64,000 nt of DNA from Rhodothermales bacterium (lineage in GTDB: Bacteria; Bacteroidota; Rhodothermia; Rhodothermales; Bin80), in contig JAJECE010000050.1 of NCBI GenBank assembly GCA_022822185.1, positions 85,129 through 149,128 of the forward strand. The letters are read 5' to 3'. Under the pieces are notes generated by a model. The model searched no databases and was not told where the DNA came from. It saw nothing but the letters and a program-made list of their open reading frames with translations. Below, piece by piece: positions 44,893 through 53,576 of the stretch; the stretch's first letter is position 1; each line of letters opens with the position of its first letter. The position numbers and the translations under genes were made by a program.

Positions 44893-46059
44893 ATGAAACG
44901 CACGAAATCCGGGCACCATGTTGCTGCCAGAATAAACGGGTTCACGGTTGAAGCATTTGTTCCGGCCAAACTCCCGCCTGTCCCCCCGTTGAAAATCAGG
45001 GGATCGCTTCCTCAACTCCAGGAACAGGCACTGCTTGCATTAGGTGGACTGAACACAGTATTAACCCTGCTTCCCGACAAAGCTCTATTCCTGTACTCAT
45101 ACGTTCGCAAGGAAGCAGTTCTGTCTTCACAGATTGAGGGAACCCAATCCTCTCTTTCGGACTTGCTTCTTTTTGAATCTGATCAGGCACCTGGCGTTCC
45201 AATAGACGATGTGACCGAGGTTTCCAATTATGTTCGTGCAATGGAATACGGACTGGGACGCATTCAAGAGGGAGAAATAATCTCCAACACACTCATTCGT
45301 GGTATTCACGGTATCTTGTTGTCAAGCGGAAGAGGCCATGACACGAGTCCTGGGAAATTTCGGGATCGCCAAGTATGGGTTGGAGGCATGAATCCGGCCG
45401 AGGCCGAATTCATGCCTCCCCCTCATTCGTGTGTGGAGGAGTGCATGACCGATTTAATGCAGTTTTTGAATTCTGAAAATCTGGAGATTACTGTAATTTC
45501 AAAAGCTGCATTAGCCCATGTCCAGTTTGAAACGATTCATCCATTTCTGGATGGAAACGGCAGAGTAGGACGTTTACTGATTACGCTCATTATGTGTCAG
45601 GCACATGCACTCAATCAGCCTCTGCTCTATCTCAGTCTCTACTTCAAACAATATCGGAGGAATTATTATGATCTGCTGAATTATGTACGGAAAACTGGCG
45701 ATTGGGAAAAATGGCTCTCATTTTTCTTCAATGGCATTGTAAGTACAGCCAGGGAGGCAATCATTACTGCTCAGAGGCTTACAACCCTGTTTCAGTCGGA
45801 TACAGTCAAGATTCAAACCGAGGCTGGACGCCGGGCAGGTTCCGTATTGCGGGTACATCAGGCGCTCAAAGATCGGCCGATCATCAATTTGAGATTCGCT
45901 GAGTCGCATAGCGGGCTCACGTATACAACGGTTTCTCACGCCATGGATGTTCTGTGCAAGTCAGGGATTGTGAGAGAGGTTACCGGCAGTCAGAGAAACC
46001 GGCATTATGCCTACATCAGGTATCTGGACATTCTGAATGAAGGGACGGAACTCCGGTAA
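44893..46059 (+). CDS. fic: Class II Fic AMP-transferase with C-terminal winged helix
   Basis: 388 residues. The core Fic motif HPFLDGNGRVGR is at 216-227 with the catalytic His216. The inhibitory helix lies N-terminal to it (SSQIEG at 78-83, with E82 as the switch), which makes this a class II Fic enzyme held inactive by its own helix. The N-terminal domain (20-120) is the DUF4172-like or Fic_N region, and the C-terminal about 75 residues (RPIINLRFAESHSGLTYTTVSHAMDVLCKSGIV) form a winged helix-turn-helix. Such proteins AMPylate or otherwise modify target hydroxyls and are often DNA binding. It starts after an operator array and is 9 bp before ribD. No antitoxin-sized gene is adjacent. Confidence 0.9.
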   Translation: MKRTKSGHHVAARINGFTVEAFVPAKLPPVPPLKIRGSLPQLQEQALLALGGLNTVLTLLPDKALFLYSYVRKEAVLSSQIEGTQSSLSDLLLFESDQAPGVPIDDVTEVSNYVRAMEYGLGRIQEGEIISNTLIRGIHGILLSSGRGHDTSPGKFRDRQVWVGGMNPAEAEFMPPPHSCVEECMTDLMQFLNSENLEITVISKAALAHVQFETIHPFLDGNGRVGRLLITLIMCQAHALNQPLLYLSLYFKQYRRNYYDLLNYVRKTGDWEKWLSFFFNGIVSTAREAIITAQRLTTLFQSDTVKIQTEAGRRAGSVLRVHQALKDRPIINLRFAESHSGLTYTTVSHAMDVLCKSGIVREVTGSQRNRHYAYIRYLDILNEGTELR

Positions 46060-46068
46060 CATCAAGGG

Positions 46069-47238
46069 ATGATTTTCCGGCTAATGTTTGAATCCAGATC
46101 AGAACCCAATCATTCCATGTTCCCCGAGTCAGCGATACACTGGATGGAGCGCTGCCTTTGTCTGGCAGCAAATGCGGACAGTGCAACCAGTCCCAACCCA
46201 CGTGTAGGCTGTGTCATTCTAAGTCATGAAGGCACACTTCTTGGGGAGGGCTGGCATAAACACGCCGGTGGTCCCCACGCGGAGACAGAGGCGATGAATC
46301 AAGTGCGATCACAGCATGGATCGGATGCACTCCACGGGGCAACTCTGGTCGTGAATCTTGAGCCCTGTAACCATCAGGGACGCACCCCTCCCTGTACCCG
46401 CAATATTCTGAATGCCGGAATTGTCCGTGTCATCATTGGGATGCGTGACCCAAACCCGACCGCAGCAGGCGGTATTGATCAATTGAGGTCTGCAAATGTC
46501 TCGGTCATGACCGATGTGCTGAAAACACGCTGTTTCCGGTTTAATGAAGCCTTTGCGCACCGGCATCTCAGACAGGCCCCGTTCGTCACGCTCAAAATTG
46601 CTCAGACCCTGGATGGCTGTGTTGCAACTGCAACAGGGGAGAGTCAGTGGATTACCGGTAAAGCGGCGCGGAAGCTTGTCCATATCTGGCGCAGGGAAAA
46701 TGATGCAGTTCTGATTGGTTCAGGTACCGCATATACCGATAACCCAGGCCTGACCGTTCGGCACGTATCCGGAACGCAGCCATGGCGAATTGTGCTTGAC
46801 GGGCAGGGTCGACTCCCCCGCACGCTAAAAGTATTCACGGATGAATGGGTCCCCAAGACGATTGCAGTTGTCGCACAAAACGCCCGTCCCGGTTATGCCG
46901 GCCAGTTCCAGAATAGAGGCGGCCGCCTGATTACGGTGCAAACGGAAGATGGACATGTCGCACTTCCGAAACTGATCCGCCTGCTCGGAAGCGATTTGAA
47001 CATTCAGTCTCTCTTCGTGGAGGCAGGACCTGGGCTTGCCTCGGCACTGCTAAAGCAGGATTTAGTCGACAGGTTTCGACTCTTTATTGCACCTAAACTT
47101 ATTGGCAAGGGGCGGCAAAGCATCGGAGATCTGGGCATTCACACATTGGGGCAAAGTAAAGTATTTAGAGAATGCTCCTGGGAATCGGTTGAAGATGATC
47201 AACTCTTTACCGGGTATAAGTATATGGTTCCGGCTTAA
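46069..47238 (+). CDS. ribD: Bifunctional riboflavin biosynthesis deaminase/reductase
   Basis: 389 residues from 46069; starts at 46084 and 46117 are also possible, and the true one is uncertain. The N-terminal deaminase has the zinc motif GGPHAETEAM and EPCNHQGRTPPCT. The C-terminal reductase (from about 165) has TLKIAQTLDGCVA, DAVLIGSGTAYTDNPGLTVR and VEAGPGLASALL. It makes 5-amino-6-ribitylamino-uracil phosphate from the GTP cyclohydrolase II product. It follows fic by only 9 bp, so the two may share a transcript; the riboflavin synthase gene ribE follows after a 118-bp gap without an FMN riboswitch that I can see. Confidence 0.93.
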   Translation: MIFRLMFESRSEPNHSMFPESAIHWMERCLCLAANADSATSPNPRVGCVILSHEGTLLGEGWHKHAGGPHAETEAMNQVRSQHGSDALHGATLVVNLEPCNHQGRTPPCTRNILNAGIVRVIIGMRDPNPTAAGGIDQLRSANVSVMTDVLKTRCFRFNEAFAHRHLRQAPFVTLKIAQTLDGCVATATGESQWITGKAARKLVHIWRRENDAVLIGSGTAYTDNPGLTVRHVSGTQPWRIVLDGQGRLPRTLKVFTDEWVPKTIAVVAQNARPGYAGQFQNRGGRLITVQTEDGHVALPKLIRLLGSDLNIQSLFVEAGPGLASALLKQDLVDRFRLFIAPKLIGKGRQSIGDLGIHTLGQSKVFRECSWESVEDDQLFTGYKYMVPA

Positions 47239-47356
47239 ATCAAAACTAACACAGGGAAAAATCACAACTCTCTTTCGTCTCTCGGAACCTTCTTTGCTTG
47301 TTCAGGATCATTGCAGGGCGGGGCATCATTTTAACAGTTGACAGATATTCTCAAAT

Positions 47357-47953
47357 ATGTTCACCGGTCTTGTAGAGCAAGTTGGCCGACTAACCGACAG
47401 GAGAACAACTCCCTATGGGCAGGAACTCGTAATCCACGCTGCTTTGTCCTCTGAGTTGTCTATGGGACAGAGTATTGCCGTAAACGGGGTCTGTTTAAGC
47501 CTGACCGGGCGCGGTCCCGACACCTTTACGGTCATGGCCGTGCCCGAAACCATTTCAAAAACCACCCTGGGTGAACTGCCTGTGGATGCTCCAGTCAATC
47601 TGGAGCGGGCACTGCTTCCAGAATCCCGACTGGATGGACACCTGGTTCAGGGGCATGTTGACACCGTATGCACAATCACAGACACATCCACGCAGGAAGG
47701 GAAACGAATCTATAAGTTCCTGATCCCTGATGAGTATTCCGGGCTCATTGTTCCGCGTGGGTCTATTGCTCTGGACGGGATCAGTCTGACCATTGCAGAT
47801 CTTCACGAATCGTACATTTCTGTCGCCATTATTCCACATACCTATCAGCACACCAATGTAAACGTCTGGCAGGCCGGGATGCATTGTAATGTGGAATTTG
47901 ATATACTGGCCAAGTACGTAGCACGTCAGATGACTACCTACCGATCACCCTGA
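47357..47953 (+). CDS. ribE: Riboflavin synthase
   Basis: 198 residues. Two homologous lumazine-binding barrels are visible, residues about 1-95 (MFTGLVEQVGRL, GQSIAVNGVCLSL) and 98-190 (GHLVQGHVDTV, LIVPRGSIALDGISLTI). It converts two molecules of 6,7-dimethyl-8-ribityllumazine to riboflavin. The protein is usually a trimer in the cytoplasm. It lies in the same orientation as ribD, 118 bp downstream; ribA/B and ribH are not in the window. ATG at 47357. Confidence 0.95.
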   Translation: MFTGLVEQVGRLTDRRTTPYGQELVIHAALSSELSMGQSIAVNGVCLSLTGRGPDTFTVMAVPETISKTTLGELPVDAPVNLERALLPESRLDGHLVQGHVDTVCTITDTSTQEGKRIYKFLIPDEYSGLIVPRGSIALDGISLTIADLHESYISVAIIPHTYQHTNVNVWQAGMHCNVEFDILAKYVARQMTTYRSP

Positions 47954-48008
47954 TGTCAGGATCCGCAGGAGAGGCCAGCCCCGTCCGATCCAATTTTCTT
48001 CGTCATCG

Positions 48009-48215
48009 TCAACCAGATGGGGCGGTATCTATGCCTATGTCGATAGACACGTCCGCATAAAATGACGCACAAAGTTCCTCCACATACGCGTCAAATCCGT
48101 TCTTGCCAGGCATTTTGTTGAAGGCCTCATAGAAGGAACTGGACGAAGAACTGATCTCGTGAGCACACAAAAACAGTTCCCCCTGTCTACACTTCTTTCG
48201 CTTTCCTACAGCCAT
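48009..48215 (-). pseudogene. N-terminal remnant of an IS1182-type transposase
   Basis: 68 codons. The first about 55 residues, MAVGKRKKCRQGELFLCAHEI followed by a Ser run, FYEAFNKM and GFDAYVEELCASFYADV, fit the conserved start of IS1182-like DDE transposases (MGKR..., HPFYERLN, GFDxFVExLCxxFYA). After FYADV the similarity ends and a stop follows within 13 codons, so the catalytic part is gone. Upstream, 95 bp from the ATG, is the terminal repeat at 48294-48310. The family assignment is from memory of the motif. Confidence 0.65.
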
Positions 48216-48293
48216 GAATTGGTATGGCTGAACTTGAAGTTAGGGACACAACCATAATATACCGTTCCATATCTGGAATTCCTGGAATCCCAG

Positions 48294-48310
48294 ACTTTAT
48301 CCACAGGCTG
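48294..48310. repeat. Solo terminal inverted repeat shared with the MITEs
   Basis: ACTTTATCCACAGGCTG, the exact inverse of the left end of the MITE at 33587 and the same as the right end at 52710-52726. It marks the outer end of the decayed IS whose transposase remnant lies at 48009-48215. Confidence 0.75.
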
Positions 48311-48497
48311 CTAAGGGTTGAGTTTGTTCAGTAATATAATTTCAGGGGTTCTGTCCAGAAAGTGACGGAGGAAATGCGAAGGTGTTCTGCATGGGAAATG
48401 ATCGAATTGCCTCCCCTGCATACCGAACTTTGGAGCGAACAGAATCATCTGCACAGAGCACTTGTACTCGTATATCTAATCATTTCGCAGTCGACAA

Positions 48498-51400
48498 TTA
48501 CTTGAGCAGGGTCATCATCTTGACAGCTCTCTGATCCTCAGTTTGCAGAACATAAAGGTACGTATCACTGGCGAGGCCCGCCCCGGTGAACAGGACGCTA
48601 TGCCGGCCTGCCGGCTGCACGCCATCGATCAGAGTCTGCACCTTCTGTCCCAACAGATCATATACCGTGAGGGTAACCTGTCCTGTACTGGTCAGCGAAA
48701 ATTCAATGGCCGTGGACGGATTGAACGGGTTCGGGTAGTTCTGCTCCAGAGAGAAGTCTGTTGGAATCTCGTCGCCTGAAGATTCGATGGAGGTGGTTGG
48801 ATCCGGGGAGACATGAATCGCCATGGAGGGCACGCCAAGCCCAACCGCATTCCTTGCCAGAATCCGGTAAAAGCGGGTGGGTCCCGAGGGCGAAAACGGG
48901 TGGCGGTAGGTCATGGTCGTCACCTCTGCCACCATCTCCCAGGTGACCCCGGTATCCTCAGACATCTCAATCCGGTATGCGATGATGGGCGATCCGCCAT
49001 CGTCCATTGGGGCGGACCAAGACAGGTTCACCGCCTCCTGTCCCTCGGCAAACACCTGTATGTTGGTCGGCACTCCAGGGGGCCGCAGGGGCATCCCGGT
49101 CGTGGCATGGGCCACATTGGAGGGATCACTTGCCCCAAGCGGATTGAGTGCACGGACCCGGTAATGACGCGTTGTTTCGGGGAGAAGTCCCGTGTGCGTG
49201 TAGGTGGTGTCTGTACGTTCGGTGTTTGCGACCAGATCCGACCAGGTCTCTCCTGCATCAGCAGACACCTCAATGTGATACCCGCTAATGGAGACTCCGC
49301 TGCCAGATGGTTTGGCCCAGAAGAGTTTGATTTCCGTCTGCCCTAAAGGGGTTGCAGTGAGTTCGGTGGGGGCATCCGGTGCAGAGATAACCACATTTGC
49401 TACACTGGAGGGAGCGGTGCTTTTCCCAACCGAATTGATCGCATAGACGCGGTAATGCCGAGTCGTTCCCTCATCCAGTCCCGTATGTGTGTAGGTCGTT
49501 GCCGTGCTCCCGGTGTCTTCTTCCAGATCGGACCAGATTTCGCCTGCATCGGCAGAGACCTGAATACGATATCCTGTAATGGCTGCACCTCCATTGTTGG
49601 ATGGGGAGATCCAGGAAAGTGTGATCTCCATGGGTCCTGAGACGGTTGCGGTGAGTTCGGTGGGGGCATCCGGTACCGTGGCGGCGGCGGTGGTTGCATA
49701 ATCTATATTGGAGGGGCTGCCGGTGCCGACCGCATTGATCGCACGGATGCGGTAATCGTATCTTGTTTCTGGTGCAAGCCCCATGTGCGTATCGGTCGTG
49801 GCTGTGCTTCCGGTGTTGGTCACCAAATCATTCCAGAAGGCCCCTGCATCCGTGGACACCTCAATTTGATATCCCGTGATTGCGGCTCCGCCATTTTCCG
49901 ATGGGGCACTCCAGGACAGGTCGATTTGGGTTGGGCCAGCAGCGGTTGCAGTCAACCCTGTTGGGGCACTTGGTGCTGTTGTACCCCCGGTGGTTGCACT
50001 GGCGACACTGGAGGGCGTGCCTGTGCCGGCGGAGTTGATCGCAGAGACGCGGTAGTGGCGCGTTGTTCCTTCTGTCAGTCCACTATCCGTGTAGGTCGTG
50101 GCCGCGCTTCCGGTGTCTGCATCCTGATCGGACCAGGATGTCTCCGCATCCGTGGACACCTCAATCCGATACCCCGTGATTGTGGATCCACCATTGTTCG
50201 AGGGAGCTTCCCACGAGAGAATGATTTCGGTACTCCCTGAAGCTCTTGCCGTGAGGCCGGTCGGTGCATCCGGTGCCCTGACAGACTGGGTTGTTGCGCT
50301 GGCGACGTTGGACGGTGTGCCCGTACCGGTGGAGTTGATCGCAGAGACGCGGTAGTGCCGCGTTGTTCCTTCGCTCAGCCCCGTGTGCGGGTAGGTCGTG
50401 GCCGAACTTCCGGTGTTTGCCATCAGATCATTCCAGGATGTCCCTGCATTCGCGGATACCTCAATTTGATACCCTGTGATCGCTGCTCCGCCATTGTTGG
50501 AGGGAGCCGTCCAGGAGAGATTGATCCGGGTCGGCCCGGAGGGGGTTGCCATTAAATTTGTGGGCGCACCCGGCCTGATGACCGTCGAGGCATCGGTCGT
50601 TGCATGGTCTACATTGGAGGGATTTCCCGCCCCCTCGGAGTTGATCGCACGGACACGATAATGACGCGTCGTGCCGGGAGAAAGACTTGTATGCTCGTAA
50701 CGCGTCGTGTTAGGAGTATTTGTATTCCCTACCAAGTTCGTCCAATTTCCAGTTCCATTGGGGGAAACCTGAATTCGATAGCCTGTTATGGATGCGCCCC
50801 CGTCATTGGATGGGGTAGTCCAGGAAAGATCAATCTGATTCATTCCCATAGCGGTTGCCGTTAAATTTGTAGGTGCACCCGGACGAGTGATCGCCGCCGG
50901 CGTGGTTGCATTGGCCACATTGGAAGGATCACTCTCTCCATCGGAATTGATCGCAGAGACGCGGTAGTGGCGTGTTTCTCCGGCGGTCAGTCCCATATCC
51001 TCATAGGTCGTGGCCGAACTTCCGGTGTTCTCCACCAGATCACTCCAGGAGGTCCCTGCATTCGCGGATACCTCAATTTTATACCCTGTAATCGCTGTGT
51101 TCCCGTTATTAGAAGGAGCCGTCCAGGAAAGATTGATCTGGGTAGGTCCTGAAGCAGTTGCGGTTAAACCGGTGGGGGCATCTGGTTCAGCGCGATCTGT
51201 TGTCGCATGGGCCACATTGGAAGGACCGCTTTGGTAATTACGAGTATTCGCATAGACGCGGTAGTGGCGTGTCTCTCCTGCGGTCAGTCCCATATCCTCA
51301 TAGGTCGTGGCCAAACTTCCGGTGCCCCCCACCAGATAAGTCCAGGATGTCCCTGCGTTGATGGAGACCTCAATTGCATACCCTCTAAGGATTTCGCCTC

Positions 51401-52409
51401 CGTTATCAGAAGGAGTCGTCCAGGAAAGATTGATCTGATTGGACCCGGAAGCGGTTGCGGTTAAACCGGTGGGAGCGGTTGGTGCAGTGATGGGATCTGT
51501 CGTTGCGGTGGCTACGTTAGAGTCAAATGTGCCCACACCTCTGGAATTAATGGCATAAACACGGTAATAGCGCGTTGTACCGGGGGAAAGGTTCTCATGC
51601 GGGTAGGTCACGGCGGTACTGTTCGTATTCTCAACCAAGTCCGTCCAGTTCCCTGTTCCATTGGGGGATACCTGAATACTGTACCCCGTAACCGATGCTC
51701 CACCATTTTCAGAGGGGGCCCTCCAGGAAAGATTAATCTGATTGCGCCCGGAAGCTGTTGCAGCTACTCCAGTTACGGCACCCGGTGTACCTGCTGTTGC
51801 GCTGGCCACATTGGAAGGATTGCCCGCACCATCATCATGATTGACTGCACGAACGCGGTAATAATCCGTCGTACCTGCCGTACGATTTCGATGTGTGTAA
51901 TCCGTTTTATCACGCCCGGAAACTGTAGTCAACAAAGTGTGCCAGTCATTGTTCTGACCACTGGAAGACCACTCAATCCTGTATCCAACAATCACCGATC
52001 CACCGTCGTCCGAGGGAGCTGTCCAGGAAAGTTTGATATTGGTTCTTCCTCCCTTTGCTACCAAATTCGTTGGCGGGCCAGGGGGGGCGACGTTCGATCC
52101 GATGTGCGCATAGATGCCGGTTTTCCTGATATTCGTAACGGCATCTGTCCGGTTCCCATCATCCTCTAACGGAACGTAGTCTGAACCCCCACGCCCGGGA
52201 TGCCTAGACACAGGGCGTATAGCGTTGCCATTATGGATTTGCAGACTCTCAGGCCGATCAATCTGACTGCTCCCCGTGATCAGGTTCTGATGGGAATCCA
52301 GCCATGTGCTTTCGTCTCCTTGTGCCAATGCACCAGTGGGAATCCCCAATACGAGCAACAGCAGCAGACATAAACTACCTAATCCCCTTCGAAAAAATGG
52401 GGGGGGCAA
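48498..52409 (-). CDS. FN3-repeat exported protein with T9SS sorting domain
   Basis: 1303 residues. A hydrophobic signal (LCLLLLLVLGIPTGALAQ) is followed by an about 90-residue entry region, then eleven FN3 domains of about 95-100 residues (each PxAPTxLTA, LSWTAPSNNGG, ITGYxIEVS, HYRVxAIN), and a type A T9SS signal at the end (LEQNYPNPFNPSTAIEFSL to MMTLLK). The repeats are near-identical in places at DNA level, so copy number may change. It should be surface-attached or secreted, with adhesion as the usual FN3 inference. The only in-frame start is a TTG at 52409, next to a G8 tract; see the separate entry. Minus strand, alone. Confidence 0.9.
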   Translation of the reverse strand: MPPPFFRRGLGSLCLLLLLVLGIPTGALAQGDESTWLDSHQNLITGSSQIDRPESLQIHNGNAIRPVSRHPGRGGSDYVPLEDDGNRTDAVTNIRKTGIYAHIGSNVAPPGPPTNLVAKGGRTNIKLSWTAPSDDGGSVIVGYRIEWSSSGQNNDWHTLLTTVSGRDKTDYTHRNRTAGTTDYYRVRAVNHDDGAGNPSNVASATAGTPGAVTGVAATASGRNQINLSWRAPSENGGASVTGYSIQVSPNGTGNWTDLVENTNSTAVTYPHENLSPGTTRYYRVYAINSRGVGTFDSNVATATTDPITAPTAPTGLTATASGSNQINLSWTTPSDNGGEILRGYAIEVSINAGTSWTYLVGGTGSLATTYEDMGLTAGETRHYRVYANTRNYQSGPSNVAHATTDRAEPDAPTGLTATASGPTQINLSWTAPSNNGNTAITGYKIEVSANAGTSWSDLVENTGSSATTYEDMGLTAGETRHYRVSAINSDGESDPSNVANATTPAAITRPGAPTNLTATAMGMNQIDLSWTTPSNDGGASITGYRIQVSPNGTGNWTNLVGNTNTPNTTRYEHTSLSPGTTRHYRVRAINSEGAGNPSNVDHATTDASTVIRPGAPTNLMATPSGPTRINLSWTAPSNNGGAAITGYQIEVSANAGTSWNDLMANTGSSATTYPHTGLSEGTTRHYRVSAINSTGTGTPSNVASATTQSVRAPDAPTGLTARASGSTEIILSWEAPSNNGGSTITGYRIEVSTDAETSWSDQDADTGSAATTYTDSGLTEGTTRHYRVSAINSAGTGTPSSVASATTGGTTAPSAPTGLTATAAGPTQIDLSWSAPSENGGAAITGYQIEVSTDAGAFWNDLVTNTGSTATTDTHMGLAPETRYDYRIRAINAVGTGSPSNIDYATTAAATVPDAPTELTATVSGPMEITLSWISPSNNGGAAITGYRIQVSADAGEIWSDLEEDTGSTATTYTHTGLDEGTTRHYRVYAINSVGKSTAPSSVANVVISAPDAPTELTATPLGQTEIKLFWAKPSGSGVSISGYHIEVSADAGETWSDLVANTERTDTTYTHTGLLPETTRHYRVRALNPLGASDPSNVAHATTGMPLRPPGVPTNIQVFAEGQEAVNLSWSAPMDDGGSPIIAYRIEMSEDTGVTWEMVAEVTTMTYRHPFSPSGPTRFYRILARNAVGLGVPSMAIHVSPDPTTSIESSGDEIPTDFSLEQNYPNPFNPSTAIEFSLTSTGQVTLTVYDLLGQKVQTLIDGVQPAGRHSVLFTGAGLASDTYLYVLQTEDQRAVKMMTLLK
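52399..52406. repeat. G8 homopolymer at the 5' end of the FN3 gene
   Basis: Eight G on the plus strand (C on the coding strand) just after the TTG start. With eight, the ATG at 52441 is in another frame and reads only about 20 codons. With nine, that ATG would read in frame into the signal peptide. The tract is a candidate slippage site for on/off or start-site switching. Confidence 0.6.
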
Positions 52410-52441
52410 ATGACTAAAGTAGAGAGGCGATGATCGCTCAT

Positions 52442-52527
52442 TGAGTGAGTCGGTTGTATGATATTTTCGCAGGATCCAAACATGCGGGATAAAATACGAA
52501 TCATGGATTAATTACACTTACTGTTAG
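52442..52527. other. Upstream region of the FN3 gene
   Basis: Short gap between the FN3 gene and the second MITE. The MITE sits directly upstream of the gene, so promoter sequences may lie partly in the element. Confidence 0.4.
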
Positions 52528-52726
52528 CAGCCCGTGGATAAAGTTCGGAAAAATCTGAGCAACGCTTTTCGGGTTGGTTTTTGAGGATTAGACTGCTCAA
52601 AATAGTCATGGAAGAGATGTTTTTCGCCCTTTAGAGACTCAAAAAGGGCGAAAAATAGATGATTGGGCCATCTACGATACGCAGCTGTATAGCCTAACTC
52701 TGTGATCATACTTTATCCACAGGCTG
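52528..52726. mobile_element. MITE copy 2 (199 bp)
   Basis: Starts with CAGCCCGTGGATAAAGT and ends with its inverse ACTTTATCCACAGGCTG. It aligns with the copy at 33587-33786 over its full length, with scattered substitutions and one single-base indel in an A run near the left end. As in copy 1, a minus-strand frame opens at an ATG (52709) just inside the right end and contains KPTRKALLRFF. It lies 86 bp beyond the upstream ATG of the FN3 gene (52441), so it may supply promoter or terminator sequence. Confidence 0.82.
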
Positions 52727-52741
52727 CCAGGTGATCGGCCC

Positions 52742-53416
52742 TTATTCGTGAGGAGTTACCTTGAGGTCGCTGACATGTACATTCAGTGCATGGTTGATCC
52801 GAAGTCCTGCAGAACCCCCGGTCATCACCTGGTCACGGGAAACACTCGCCACTTCGGTGCCATTGACCGAGAAGGTGACGGTCTCTTCCTGAACATCAAC
52901 TTTCAGGTGGTTCTCCACCGAGCTCTCGGTATCCGGTCCAAAAGTGTTTACGGCATCACTGGCCGTCCAGTCCTGAATCAGTGAGGTTTCTGCTCCGTTG
53001 CGGCGCTTGAGCAGGAATTCTCCGGTGTTGCGGAGAAGGAAGTAGTCGTACATGACTTCTTCGCCGTCTAAATTCTGACCGCCCATAAACACGCCATACG
53101 CCTCACGGCGCTCCCCTGGATCAAACAGGTGGATTGTACTCTCCAGCGTATAGTTTCCCTCTGTCATCATTTCGGGGTGATAAAAGATGGCTGCAGGGCC
53201 GGTGGTGATGTGCCAACCCGGTGTCATGTTTACAAAGTAAATATCCACCGAATCTGCCTCCGAACCAATGACGGCTTCCGGGTTTGGCCGGTCAAGGCGT
53301 ACCTGCCAGGATTCCGGCACCATCAGATTCTCACCATCCGGCACCGCCGGATCCGGCTGCGCCGTTACGGCAAAAGGAAGAAAAATTGCTGCTGCGGTAA
53401 AAAGGATGCGTTTCAT
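52742..53416 (-). CDS. Exported beta-sandwich protein (DUF1080-like)
   Basis: 224 residues with a signal peptide ending AVTAQ. The body has the concanavalin-like pattern of the DUF1080/3-keto-disaccharide hydrolase group: YTLESTIHLFDPGERREAYGVFMGG, MYDYFLLRNTGEFLLKRRN, VQEETVTFSVNGTEVASV and AGLRINHALNVHVSDLKV. It is likely periplasmic or secreted and may bind glycans. Catalytic residues cannot be assigned. It is a single gene on the minus strand between the MITE and the miaB operon on the plus strand. ATG at 53416. Confidence 0.68.
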   Translation of the reverse strand: MKRILFTAAAIFLPFAVTAQPDPAVPDGENLMVPESWQVRLDRPNPEAVIGSEADSVDIYFVNMTPGWHITTGPAAIFYHPEMMTEGNYTLESTIHLFDPGERREAYGVFMGGQNLDGEEVMYDYFLLRNTGEFLLKRRNGAETSLIQDWTASDAVNTFGPDTESSVENHLKVDVQEETVTFSVNGTEVASVSRDQVMTGGSAGLRINHALNVHVSDLKVTPHE

Positions 53417-53576
53417 TTGAACAGGAGTTGATCAGGATTGAAAGCCCAATTTACGACTTGAATCTATGCGGAACAAGAGCTTTGAAGAACAAAAACGGGT
53501 ATTTGTGCGTTTTCTGCTGTCCGTTGAATCATTTTCCTGAAGAATCGTGCAAAAAAGTCTGCCCATACTTGAAGAT

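Noticed and set aside
48498..52409. Regular spacing of repeats as a CRISPR array
   Set aside because: Period is about 300 bp and the repeats encode FN3 domains.
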